Source of the DNA: Burkholderia sp. 4M9327F10
GTDB taxonomy: Bacteria; Pseudomonadota; Gammaproteobacteria; Burkholderiales; Burkholderiaceae
DNA: 64,000 bases
Direction: 5' to 3'
Assembly: GCF_005503145.1 (NCBI RefSeq)
Contig: NZ_SCNV01000047.1
Span: 1 to 64,000, forward strand
Position 1 is the stretch's first letter, and each line of letters begins with the position of its first letter. Made by a program: the position numbers and the translations under genes. Below the pieces are notes generated by a model that had not been told where the DNA came from, did no database searches, and worked only from the letters and a program-made list of their open reading frames with translations. Shown one piece after another: positions 45,812 through 54,413 of this stretch.

Positions 45812-46536
45812 GATGCTTGTCCATCCTATGCATTTCAGATTTTTCGACTGGATTTTTATTATCCAGAATGAATATGAATCGAGAGCAAAATACAAGGAAC
45901 AACACCTGCTCAAGCAATCAATACAGGGCTATGAAGCGTACACCGCGGAAGTAGATCCGGTCAATTTTCGATGCATTATCCACATCTACACAGATTGGGA
46001 TATTAGTCCGATATGCATCCAGAATCCGTAGTCTTCACGGATGCCAAGCTTTTATACAACAAGGAAAATGACTTCGGGCATATCGGAAGAGAAATGCGTT
46101 CCGCATCTATTGAAAATCGCCACGCTTCTTTTCGAATTACTCAAAACGCATTTTCAGCGTACTGGCGAATACCCAATGTCAAGTCAGATGGCTGACTATA
46201 GGCCGGGAATAATGAAGCGCAGCGATGCATGCTGGCGACGACGGTGCAATCGTGGAAGAGATATCACGTGCGGACCCGCGTGCCCGGGTAGATCGCAACG
46301 TGGAGCAGCAACTCGCGCGACTACGCCCGGAAGGCCGCAGCAGCATTGATCGCACTACGCGGTTACACCTTGCGCAACGAGTCGGACCGGGCGGCTGCCG
46401 CGCCTCGATTGCGTATCGAGGACAGCAGCGCCCGGGTGTGGTTTCTCTCAGCGTCGCGCACAGGCCCTCGCAATCGCGCGGCGTTTTCTGGCGGGTGGCT
46501 TGTACAGCACCCGCTTTTTTACGGGACCCGATCCTG
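45812..46536. other. AT-richer intergenic stretch beyond the LuxR gene
   Basis: About 725 bp without a convincing gene. From 45812 to about 46190 it is visibly AT-rich, unlike its surroundings, and carries only short open frames of mixed strand (for example 46013-46195, 60 codons, no Shine-Dalgarno). From 46220 to 46536 it returns to high GC, with one frame open upstream of the small membrane protein. It may be transferred DNA or a decayed gene. Confidence 0.5.
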
Positions 46537-46764
46537 ATGAGCAAGACCGATGATCAAGATTCGCCGTCCTCACCGATTGTACTCCGGCTGCCGTATCGCG
46601 AGGCAACAGCTATCACCACAACTGAACTGGAGCTGGGGTGCAAGCCGATGAAATGGACAAACAGGATTGCATGGCTCTCCCTTGGTCTTTCCGTCATTGC
46701 ATGCGTGTGCCTGCTCGTCTACGTGGTGTCCGACTGGACCACGGTAGCGGGTATGTCGCGCTAG
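46537..46764 (+). CDS. Putative small membrane protein
   Basis: A 75-residue protein with one hydrophobic segment (WTNRIAWLSLGLSVIACVCLLVYVVSDW, about 42-66 in part) after a hydrophilic N terminus. No family is recognised. The Shine-Dalgarno is weak, so the start could also be the ATG at 46648 (MKWTNRI). It is the first recognisable gene after the AT-richer stretch; the repeat protein follows about 220 bp downstream on the same strand. Confidence 0.45.
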   Translation: MSKTDDQDSPSSPIVLRLPYREATAITTTELELGCKPMKWTNRIAWLSLGLSVIACVCLLVYVVSDWTTVAGMSR

Positions 46765-46983
46765 CGGGCAGGAACGCAGTCAAGGCGTCGAGGCAAGTGG
46801 CGCTTGCCCCTCTTCGGGAGTGGATTATTGAACATGCGCAGGCGCTCCAGCAGACCAGACCTCAACTTAGCGGCACTGATAACAATGACAGTTACCCGAA
46901 CTGTCAGGCAGGAATTTAATCAGTCCTGGTCTGATGCAGGGCCACGGTAGCAGTCGAACTTCACACGAACCTGAGAGAACGCT

Positions 46984-47490
46984 ATGAGCAACATCACTTC
47001 CGTTAGCATTACGGCAAAAACCGAAATCAAGGCTGCCAACGATACGATTGCCGGCCTCAAGGATTACCAGAACAAGGGATGGGCGATCGGCCTGAACGGC
47101 GACACCCTCGCCCCTGACGGGTTTCTAACCTTTTTTACGGAACGGAACCTGCCGTTCAGATATTACGTCCGTTCCAAGGGTGTCTCGGTAGGCGAACCCA
47201 CGGCCTATCAGGCGAACATCGACGTGCTGACACAGTATGTCAACAACATCCGTTCGGCTGAAAACGTTGCAGTCAACAGCGTGGTCGCAGACCTTGAGGT
47301 TTACAAGGCCCGAAACTGGGCAATCGGCCTGAACGGCAGCACCCTGCAGCCGGACAATTTCCTGCCCTTCTTCGGCACTCGCGGCATCCCCTTCGAATAC
47401 TACGTGCGTAGCGGCGGTGTCGAGCTCGGATCGCCGAGCGCATACGATACGGACATCAAGAATCTCAAGAACTATCAGGCAAGCCTCTAA
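46984..47490 (+). CDS. Two-repeat protein of unknown function
   Basis: A 168-residue soluble protein with no signal peptide, no cysteine and no membrane segment. It consists of two homologous halves offset by 79 residues: residues 33-75 and 112-154 align without gaps with 29 of 43 identical. The shared pattern is WAIGLNG-x-TL-x-PD-x-FL, then PF-x-YYVRS-x-GV and P-x-AY. A helical segment precedes each repeat (about 18-31 and 97-110). I do not recognise the family. A perfect 10-bp hairpin follows the stop. It lies between the LuxR/transporter area and a LysR gene. Confidence 0.85.
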   Translation: MSNITSVSITAKTEIKAANDTIAGLKDYQNKGWAIGLNGDTLAPDGFLTFFTERNLPFRYYVRSKGVSVGEPTAYQANIDVLTQYVNNIRSAENVAVNSVVADLEVYKARNWAIGLNGSTLQPDNFLPFFGTRGIPFEYYVRSGGVELGSPSAYDTDIKNLKNYQASL

Positions 47491-47498
47491 CGCCTGAT

Positions 47499-47526
47499 CC
47501 GCGAGGGCCAGACGTAGCCCTCGCGG
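47499..47526 (+). terminator. Hairpin after the two-repeat protein gene
   Basis: CCGCGAGGGC (47499-47508) pairs with GCCCTCGCGG (47517-47526) around an 8-nt loop, 9 bp after the stop. There is no T-run, so it may terminate weakly or protect the 3' end. Confidence 0.5.
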
Positions 47527-47601
47527 AAGCCGTATGAGGGATATCTGAATCAATCCGCAAAGTCAGGCACTGCGCGGCGCAAGCCCGCGTCGGGCCTGCT
47601 G

Positions 47602-48699
47602 TTACATTCTGATCGCGGACCGGGTAGTCCGGGCAACCTTGCGCGAGACCGTCGCCGCTCCGTTTGCCGCTGTCGCCTCCGACGCGGCATCGTCGAGGTC
47701 GTCGAACTCCGGCAGCACCGCTACGCGCTCAGGTACCGCGCGCTGCGGCTGCACCACGCGCGGCGCAGCTGCCGGCGCCGCGGCCGCGTCGCCCGGCAGG
47801 TACGGCGACATCTGGCTGAAATGCTCGACCAGATGGTCGATGAAGGTCCGCACCTTGGCCGGCAAGTGATGGCGGCTCGGATAGGCAATCGTGACCTCGA
47901 CCTGCGGCAGGCGGTAGTCGTCCAGCAGACGCACCAGCCGGCCGCGCTCGAGGTCGCGGCCAATCAGATAACTCGGCAGGATGGCGATGCCCATGCCAAG
48001 CAGTGCGAACTGCCTGAGCATCTCGGTATTGTTCGCCACGATCGCATTGGTCGGCCGCACCCGCACCTCGCTGCCGTCCGTACAGGTAAACACACGCTCG
48101 TCGCCACCGTATTCGGCCGGCAGCGAGAGGCTCGGGTGATCCTGCAGATCTTCGGGACGATTCGGCCTGCCGTGCTTCTGCAGGTAATCGGGAGTCGCGC
48201 ATACCGTCATGTGACCGGTCGTGAGACGCCGCGTGACGATGCTCGCGCCGCGCATCTGCCGGGCAATCAGCACGCCCACGTCGAAACCCTCTTCCACCAG
48301 GTCGACATGGCGGTCCACCAGCGTGACATCGGGAATCACGTCCGGATAACGCTGGGCATATGACTGCAGCACCGGCGCGAAGTTATGCAGTCCGAACACC
48401 ACCGGTGCAACGATGCGCAAGGTACCGACCGGCTCGTGATTGCGCGCCACCACCATCTGCTCGACCCCTTCGAGATCGTCGAGGATCGGCCGGACCCGTT
48501 CGAGGTAGACCCGGCCCGACTCCGTCAGCGACTGGCTGCGGGTCGTGCGGTTGAGCAGTCGCGTGCCGAGGCGCTCTTCAAGGTCGGCCACGTGCCGCGT
48601 GACGACGGCCGTGGAAATGCCCATTACGCCGGCAGTACGGGCAAAGCTGCCGAGGTCGGCCACTTTGACGAAAACGCGCATCGACTGCAAATGATTCAT
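47602..48699 (-). CDS. LysR-family transcriptional regulator
   Basis: A 365-residue regulator. The helix-turn-helix is in MRVFVKVADLGSFARTAGVM, followed by the RLLNRTTRSQSLTESG hinge and a complete substrate-binding domain (about 90-300). A C-terminal extension of about 65 residues is Ala/Pro-rich and acidic (LPEFDDLDDAAS) and then basic, unusual for LysR proteins of about 300 residues. The ATG 48699 has a GGAG-like element upstream. The target is unknown; it is divergent from a small membrane protein gene. Confidence 0.88.
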   Translation of the reverse strand: MNHLQSMRVFVKVADLGSFARTAGVMGISTAVVTRHVADLEERLGTRLLNRTTRSQSLTESGRVYLERVRPILDDLEGVEQMVVARNHEPVGTLRIVAPVVFGLHNFAPVLQSYAQRYPDVIPDVTLVDRHVDLVEEGFDVGVLIARQMRGASIVTRRLTTGHMTVCATPDYLQKHGRPNRPEDLQDHPSLSLPAEYGGDERVFTCTDGSEVRVRPTNAIVANNTEMLRQFALLGMGIAILPSYLIGRDLERGRLVRLLDDYRLPQVEVTIAYPSRHHLPAKVRTFIDHLVEHFSQMSPYLPGDAAAAPAAAPRVVQPQRAVPERVAVLPEFDDLDDAASEATAANGAATVSRKVARTTRSAIRM

Positions 48700-48972
48700 G
48701 GAGCCACTCCTGCCGCTGTTAAAGCCACGCTATGTGATTGATTGTATCGAGCGCTCATGGCCCAACCCTGACCTGAAGATGGCAAAACGGTCAGCTTGGC
48801 GATGCAAACGGAATTAAACGGAGTTGCGCGCAGTTCGGGGGGCGAAGGCGGCACGGACGGCTATGGTTCTGGCCCGAAAAGATACGTGCCAGCACGGATT
48901 GATTTGATGCCTGATCAACTAGGTGAAAACCCTAATCTGCGGTATGATGGAGAGCGAAAGGAAGATATCGCC

Positions 48973-49185
48973 ATGCCACACCGTTTTCAGGTTTTCGAAA
49001 GAATTGCATTTTCGCTGGTCGTGTTGTCCGCAGTGGCGTGCTCCGCCTACATCGCCTACGAAACCGACCCCGACGTCCGCCAGGTCCTGCACGCCGGCAA
49101 GACCGCGCTGCAGTGGAGCGGCCAGTATTCGTTCATCTGCGCGTCGCCGGTCACGGACGCCTGCGCGAATCTGCCGGTCGACTGA
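48973..49185 (+). CDS. Small membrane protein
   Basis: A 70-residue protein with one transmembrane helix (about 14-33, ERIAFSLVVLSAVACSAYIA) and a short outer tail with two cysteines (FICASPVTDACANL) that could form a disulphide. AAGGAAG lies at good distance before the ATG. It resembles other short uncharacterised single-span proteins of Burkholderiaceae. It lies between lysR and tetR. Confidence 0.6.
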   Translation: MPHRFQVFERIAFSLVVLSAVACSAYIAYETDPDVRQVLHAGKTALQWSGQYSFICASPVTDACANLPVD

Positions 49186-49303
49186 GCCGGCGCGCCAGAC
49201 TTCATTCAGATAAACGCTCCGGGTGTGCGCGGCCAATTGCACGGCAGCATACCCGGGCCGCCAGGCCGGACGCGCATCGCGCCCGCCGGCTCACTACCTC
49301 ACC

Positions 49304-49927
49304 TCACTGCCCCACGTCGCGCCCAAACACCACGCGCGAAAAGAACCCCGCCAGCACCGCCTCCGCCGTCTCGGCAGGAACATTGCGTGGATCGATCGTG
49401 TGGAAGAACTGCACGCCTTCGCACAAGCCCATCAAGCCCATCGCCAGCGTTTCCGCCGGCAGCAGCAACGGCGTGCCCGCGCGTGCCGAAAACGCGCGGA
49501 TGTATTCGCTCATCTGCCCCAGCTTCTCGTGCAGAAAGGCGTTGAAGTTGGCCCGGAAGCGGCTGTCGCGCGCCGCCAGCAGCTTCGCTTCCATCCATAG
49601 CAGGAAGCATTTGTCGTCGCGCGGCAGGTTGCTGTAGTACTCCAGCACGCGCGCTTCCATCGTTTCGCGCGTCGCCCCTTCTTCGAAGATGCTCTCCAGC
49701 GCGGCCTGCATCTCCTCGTGATCACGCCTGAGCAGTTCAAGGAACAGCTCAGGCTTGCTGCCGAAATTCGAATAGAACGCCCCACGCGTGTACCCCGCCG
49801 CCTCGGCAATGTCTTCGACACTGGTGGCGACGAACCCTTTCTTCATAAAAATAGCTTGCGCGGCATCGAGCAGGCGCAGGCGCGTCTGGTCTTTGCTCTG
49901 TTCGCGTGTAAGTCGTTGTCGTTTCAT
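49304..49927 (-). CDS. TetR-family repressor of the RND efflux operon
   Basis: A 207-residue regulator. The N-terminal helix-turn-helix (about 15-60, LLDAAQAIFMKKGFVATSVED, then AGYTRGAFYSNFGSK) is typical of TetR/AcrR proteins, and the C-terminal domain binds the ligand. It is divergent from a three-gene RND pump operon, the usual local-repressor arrangement. The start 49927 (MKRQRLTREQ) is used; the frame reaches 49957. A possible operator lies at 49966-49989. Confidence 0.9.
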   Translation of the reverse strand: MKRQRLTREQSKDQTRLRLLDAAQAIFMKKGFVATSVEDIAEAAGYTRGAFYSNFGSKPELFLELLRRDHEEMQAALESIFEEGATRETMEARVLEYYSNLPRDDKCFLLWMEAKLLAARDSRFRANFNAFLHEKLGQMSEYIRAFSARAGTPLLLPAETLAMGLMGLCEGVQFFHTIDPRNVPAETAEAVLAGFFSRVVFGRDVGQ

Positions 49928-49965
49928 GCTGGCGAGTTTAGCCCGAAAAGAATTCACATACGACT

Positions 49966-49989
49966 ATACATCCAGATACAGGTGTGTAT
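49966..49989. promoter_or_regulatory. Candidate TetR operator between tetR and the RND operon
   Basis: ATACA (49966-49970) and TGTAT (49985-49989) form an inverted repeat with a 14-bp core in an AT-richer segment, placed between the divergent tetR and pump genes. The inner parts match imperfectly. Confidence 0.4.
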
Positions 49990-50107
49990 TAGAATGCATC
50001 ACGTCATCTGAAGCAACAGTCTCTTGCACGCGCTGTATCAAACGTGCCTCGCTGGCCAGCCACTGCGGCTTGCCGTGTTCGTTCGCTGTCTCCTGATTGG
50101 GGTAATT

Positions 50108-51283
50108 GTGAATCGTCCCGGTTGTAGCGCGTCGCATCCGACGCGCAAGCACTCTCATCCGCATCCCCGTTCCGCCCCCACACGCCGCATGGCCTACGCC
50201 CTCGCGCTGGCCGGTCTGCTCACGTTGGGTGCATGTCATCAACAGCAGGCGGCCGCTCCCGCGCCGCGCCCGGTCGTGGCCGTGGCCGTGCATCCGGACG
50301 GCAGTCCGCTGTCCGCGTCGCTACCAGGCGAAGTGCAGGCGCGCTACTCGACACCGCTGTCGTTCCGGATTGCCGGCAAGATCATCGAGCGGCACGTGCG
50401 CCTTGGCGATACCGTGAAGATCGGCGAGGTCGTCGCCCGCCTCGATCCGGCCGATGCGCAAAAAAGCGCCGCGAGTACGCAGGCGCAACTCGACGCTGCC
50501 CAGCACAGCCTCGTCTACGCAAAGCAGCAACTGGATCGCGACCAGGCGCAGGCGCGCGAGAACCTGATTTCGGCCGCGCAGCTCGAACAGACCACCAACG
50601 CCTACGCCTCGGCGCTGGCCCAGCGCGACCAGGCGGCACAGCAAGCCGCGCTGCAAAAGAACCAGTTGCAGTACACCGACCTGCCCGCCGATCACGCCGG
50701 GGTCATCACCAGCGAAGAAGCGCAGACCGGCCAGAACGTGTCGGCCGGGCAAGCGGTCTACAACCTGGCGTGGAGCGGCGATGTTGACGTGGTGGTCAAC
50801 GTGCCGGAAAGCACGCTCGCCGCGCTCGCGCCCGGCCAGACCGCCACGGTTACGATGTCGGCGCTGCCGGGGCGCACCTTCAATGCTCGCGTGCGCGAGC
50901 TTTCGCCTGCGGCCGATCCGCAGAGCCGCACGTACCGTGCGAACCTCACACTGCTCAATCCGGGCCCCGACGTGCGGCTCGGCATGACGGCAGATGTCGC
51001 GCTGAACTCCAGCACGGCAGCCGGCGATTCGCCCTCCTTCACGCTGCCGTCCACCGCGCTGTTCCACGACGGCAACACGCCCGCGGTGTGGGTGGTAAGC
51101 GGCAACGACAACGTGCTCGAACTGCGCCGCGTGCAGGTCACACGCTATACCGAGCGGACCGTCGCCATTGCCGGCGGCCTCAAGGACGGCGAGCGCGTCG
51201 TGCTGCAAGGCGTGCACACCGTTTCGGCCGGCGAGAAAGTGCATCCGATCGCCCCCTTGCATCCCGAGGACTTCGCTTCATGA
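50108..51283 (+). CDS. RND efflux periplasmic adaptor lipoprotein
   Basis: A 391-residue membrane-fusion protein. The signal region ends with the lipobox LLTLGAC, so the mature N terminus should be lipid-anchored in the inner membrane. HlyD-type architecture follows: a beta-barrel/lipoyl start (GEVQARYSTPLSFRIAGKI), a helical hairpin (about 120-190, Gln/Ala-rich) and a second lipoyl/beta part. GTG 50108 with GGGG upstream is the best start; ATG 50192 is an alternative. It overlaps the pump gene by ATGA. Confidence 0.9.
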   Translation: MNRPGCSASHPTRKHSHPHPRSAPTRRMAYALALAGLLTLGACHQQQAAAPAPRPVVAVAVHPDGSPLSASLPGEVQARYSTPLSFRIAGKIIERHVRLGDTVKIGEVVARLDPADAQKSAASTQAQLDAAQHSLVYAKQQLDRDQAQARENLISAAQLEQTTNAYASALAQRDQAAQQAALQKNQLQYTDLPADHAGVITSEEAQTGQNVSAGQAVYNLAWSGDVDVVVNVPESTLAALAPGQTATVTMSALPGRTFNARVRELSPAADPQSRTYRANLTLLNPGPDVRLGMTADVALNSSTAAGDSPSFTLPSTALFHDGNTPAVWVVSGNDNVLELRRVQVTRYTERTVAIAGGLKDGERVVLQGVHTVSAGEKVHPIAPLHPEDFAS

Positions 51284-54200
51284 GCACAACCCATGAACAC
51301 GAAGAGGGACGCTTCAACCTGTCCGCGTGGGCCCTGCGCCACCAGGCGCTGGTGGTGTTCCTGATCGCACTGGCTACCGCGTTCGGGATGCTCGCCTATA
51401 CGAAACTCGCACAGTCGGAAGATCCGCCGTTCACGTTCCGCGTGATGGTGATCCGCACCTTCTGGCCGGGCGCGACCGCCCGTCAGGTGCAGGAAGAAGT
51501 CACTGACCGCATTGGCCGCAAACTGCAGGAGACGCCGTATATAGACTTTGTGCGCAGCTATTCGCGCCCCGGCGAATCGCTGATGTTCTTCTCGATGAAG
51601 GACTCCGCGCCGGTCAAGGACGTACCGGAAACCTGGTACCAGGTGCGCAAGAAGGTCGGCGATATTGCCTCCACCTTGCCGCCAGGCATTCAGGGGCCGT
51701 TCTTCAACGACGAGTTCGGCGACGTCTACACCAACATCTACACGCTCGAAGGCGACGGCTTTTCACCCGCACAACTGCATGACTACGCGGATGAACTGCG
51801 CACCGTACTGCTGCGTGTGCCGGGTGTGGCTAAAGTCGACTATTTCGGCGACCCCGACCAGCATATCTACATCGAGGTCTCCAACACGCAGTTGACGCGC
51901 CTGAACGTCTCGCCGCAACAGCTCGCCCAGGCCATCAACTCGCAAAACAGCGTCTCGGCGGCCGGCACCCTGACCACGTTCGACGACCGCGTGTTCGTAC
52001 GCCCGACCGGCCAGTTCAAGGACGTCAATGCGCTCGCCGATACGCTGATCCGCATCAACAACCGTTCGTTCCGCCTCGGCGATATCGCCACCATCAAGCG
52101 CGGCTATGACGATCCGGTTTCCACACAGATGCGTTACGACGGCAAGGCGGTGCTCGGTATCGGGGTGACGATGCAGCCCGGCGGCGACGTGATCGAACTC
52201 GGCAAGGCGTTGGACAAGGAATCGACCGTCCTGCGCTCGTATCTGCCGGCCGGCCTCAAGCTCGTCGAAGTGTCGAGCATGCCGCACGCGGTCGCCAAGT
52301 CGGTGGACGACTTTCTCGAAGCAGTAGCCGAGGCAATTGCGATCGTGCTGGTCGTGAGTCTGGTATCACTGGGCGTGCGCACCGGCATGGTGGTGGTGAT
52401 CTCGATTCCGATCGTGCTCGCGGTCACGGCCCTGTGCATGTATCTGTTCGATATCGGCCTGCACAAGGTCTCGCTCGGCACCCTCGTGCTGGCGCTCGGG
52501 CTGCTGGTGGACGATGCGATCATCGCGGTCGAGATGATGTCGGTGAAGCTCGAACAGGGCTGGAGCCGCGCCCGCGCCGCGGCGTTTGCCTATACCAGCA
52601 CCGCGTTCCCGATGCTCACGGGCACGCTCGTCACGGTCTCGGGCTTCCTGCCTATCGCGCTGGCCAAATCGAGCACCGGCGAATATACGCGCTCCATTTT
52701 CGAAGTGTCGGCGATCGCGCTGATCGCCTCGTGGCTCGCCGCCGTGGTGCTGATTCCGTTGCTCGGCTATCACATGCTGCCGGAGAGGAAGCGCCAGGCA
52801 CACGAAGCGCACGACTACGAGCACGACATCTACGACACCCGCTTCTACTCCCGCCTGCGCGGCTGGATTAGCTGGTGCGTCGAGCGGCGTTTCGTTGTAC
52901 TGGCGATCACCGTCGGTCTGTTCGTGGTCTCGCTGGCCGGCTTCACACTCGTGCCGCAGCAGTTCTTCCCGAGCTCGGACCGCCCTGAACTGCTGGTCGA
53001 CGTGCGGCTGCCCGAGGGCGCCTCGTTCGAGGCGACCTTGCGCCAGGCGCAGCGGCTCGAAAAGGTACTGGTGGGCCGTCCGGAAATCGATCACTCGGTC
53101 GACTTCGTGGGCAGCGGCGCGCCGCGCTTCTACCTGCCGCTCGACCAGCAATTGCAGCAGCCGAATTTCGCCCAGTTTGTGATCACCGCGAAGTCGGTCA
53201 AGGACCGCGAGAAGCTCGCGCAATGGCTCGAGACGGAATTGCGCAATCAGTTCCCGGCGATTCGCACGCGTCTGTCGCGGCTTGAAAACGGCCCGCCGGT
53301 CGGCTATCCGGTGCAGTTCCGCGTGAGCGGCGACGACATCGCCACCGTACGCTCGATTGCCGAACGCGTTGCCGCGACGATGCGCGACGACCATCGCACG
53401 ACCAACGTGCAGTTCGACTGGGACGAGCCGGCCGAGCGCTCGGTGCGCTTCGAGATCGACCAGAAGAAGGCGCGTGAGCTGGGCGTCACCTCGGACGACG
53501 TGTCGAGCTTCCTCGCCATGACGTTGTCGGGCTATACGGTCACACAGTACCGCGAACGCGACAAGCTGATCAGCGTCGACCTGCGCGCGCCGAAGACCGA
53601 ACGCGTCGATCCGGAGCAGCTCGTCACGCTGGCCATGCCGACGCCGAACGGCCCGGTGCCGCTCGGCACGCTCGGCCACATGCGCTACGACCTGGAGTAC
53701 GGCGTGATCTGGGAACGCGACCGTCAACCCACCATCACCGTGCAGTCGGACGTCACGGCCAACGCCCAGGGCATCGACGTGACGCATAGCGTCGACAAGG
53801 CCCTGAGCCAGATCCGCGCGACGCTGCCGGTCGGCTATCGGATCGAAATAGGCGGCTCGGTCGAGGAAAGCGGCAAAGGACAGACCTCGATCAATGCGCA
53901 GATGCCGATCATGATCGTCGCCGTGCTGGTGCTCCTGATGATCCAGTTGCAGAGCTTTGCACGCGTGCTGATGGTGGTGCTGACCGCGCCGCTCGGTCTG
54001 ATCGGCGTGGTCGCCACGCTGCTGCTGTTCGGCCAGCCGTTCGGCTTCGTCGCCATGCTTGGGGTGATTGCCATGTTCGGCATCATCATGCGCAACTCGG
54101 TGATTCTGGTCGACCAGATCGAGCAGGACATCGCCGCCGGCCATAAACGCTTCGACGCTATCGTGGGTGCAACCGTGCGGCGTTTCCGGCCAATTACGCT

Positions 54201-54411
54201 GACGGCCGCTGCCGCCGTGCTGGCGCTGATTCCGCTGTTGCGCTCGAACTTCTTCGGGCCGATGGCGACCGCGCTGATGGGCGGCATCACGAGCGCCACC
54301 GTGCTCACGCTGTTCTATCTGCCCGCGCTGTATGCGGCCTCATTCAGGGTGCGCGGCGACGAACGCGAGCCGCCGGAAGCCGCGACGCATGCGGCGCACT
54401 CAGGAAACTGA
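51280..54411 (+). CDS. RND efflux pump inner-membrane transporter (AcrB/MexB superfamily)
   Basis: A 1043-residue proton-driven drug exporter. It has twelve predicted helices with two large periplasmic loops after TM1 and TM7. Key TM4 residues for proton relay are recognisable (LVLALGLLVDDAIIAVEMM contains the Asp-Asp pair), and a matching charged residue lies in the TM10 region (FGIIMRNSVILVDQI). Length and blocks fit the family, though it is closer to the MexK/TriC-like or VmeI-like groups than to AcrB itself. It is coupled to the adaptor by ATGA and to the outer-membrane gene by 2 bp. Confidence 0.94.
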   Translation: MSTTHEHEEGRFNLSAWALRHQALVVFLIALATAFGMLAYTKLAQSEDPPFTFRVMVIRTFWPGATARQVQEEVTDRIGRKLQETPYIDFVRSYSRPGESLMFFSMKDSAPVKDVPETWYQVRKKVGDIASTLPPGIQGPFFNDEFGDVYTNIYTLEGDGFSPAQLHDYADELRTVLLRVPGVAKVDYFGDPDQHIYIEVSNTQLTRLNVSPQQLAQAINSQNSVSAAGTLTTFDDRVFVRPTGQFKDVNALADTLIRINNRSFRLGDIATIKRGYDDPVSTQMRYDGKAVLGIGVTMQPGGDVIELGKALDKESTVLRSYLPAGLKLVEVSSMPHAVAKSVDDFLEAVAEAIAIVLVVSLVSLGVRTGMVVVISIPIVLAVTALCMYLFDIGLHKVSLGTLVLALGLLVDDAIIAVEMMSVKLEQGWSRARAAAFAYTSTAFPMLTGTLVTVSGFLPIALAKSSTGEYTRSIFEVSAIALIASWLAAVVLIPLLGYHMLPERKRQAHEAHDYEHDIYDTRFYSRLRGWISWCVERRFVVLAITVGLFVVSLAGFTLVPQQFFPSSDRPELLVDVRLPEGASFEATLRQAQRLEKVLVGRPEIDHSVDFVGSGAPRFYLPLDQQLQQPNFAQFVITAKSVKDREKLAQWLETELRNQFPAIRTRLSRLENGPPVGYPVQFRVSGDDIATVRSIAERVAATMRDDHRTTNVQFDWDEPAERSVRFEIDQKKARELGVTSDDVSSFLAMTLSGYTVTQYRERDKLISVDLRAPKTERVDPEQLVTLAMPTPNGPVPLGTLGHMRYDLEYGVIWERDRQPTITVQSDVTANAQGIDVTHSVDKALSQIRATLPVGYRIEIGGSVEESGKGQTSINAQMPIMIVAVLVLLMIQLQSFARVLMVVLTAPLGLIGVVATLLLFGQPFGFVAMLGVIAMFGIIMRNSVILVDQIEQDIAAGHKRFDAIVGATVRRFRPITLTAAAAVLALIPLLRSNFFGPMATALMGGITSATVLTLFYLPALYAASFRVRGDEREPPEAATHAAHSGN

Positions 54412-54413
54412 TC

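Noticed and set aside
45750..46031. 94-codon plus-strand frame in the AT-rich stretch
   Set aside because: It runs antisense to the LuxR 5' region, lacks a Shine-Dalgarno and resembles no protein I know.
46225..46536. N-terminal extension of the small membrane protein
   Set aside because: The extra 104 codons are Arg-rich and low in protein character, and no start signal is present; the gene probably starts at 46537 or later.
52366..54144. 592-codon minus-strand frame opposite the RND pump
   Set aside because: Same type of antisense shadow; the plus strand holds all RND motifs.
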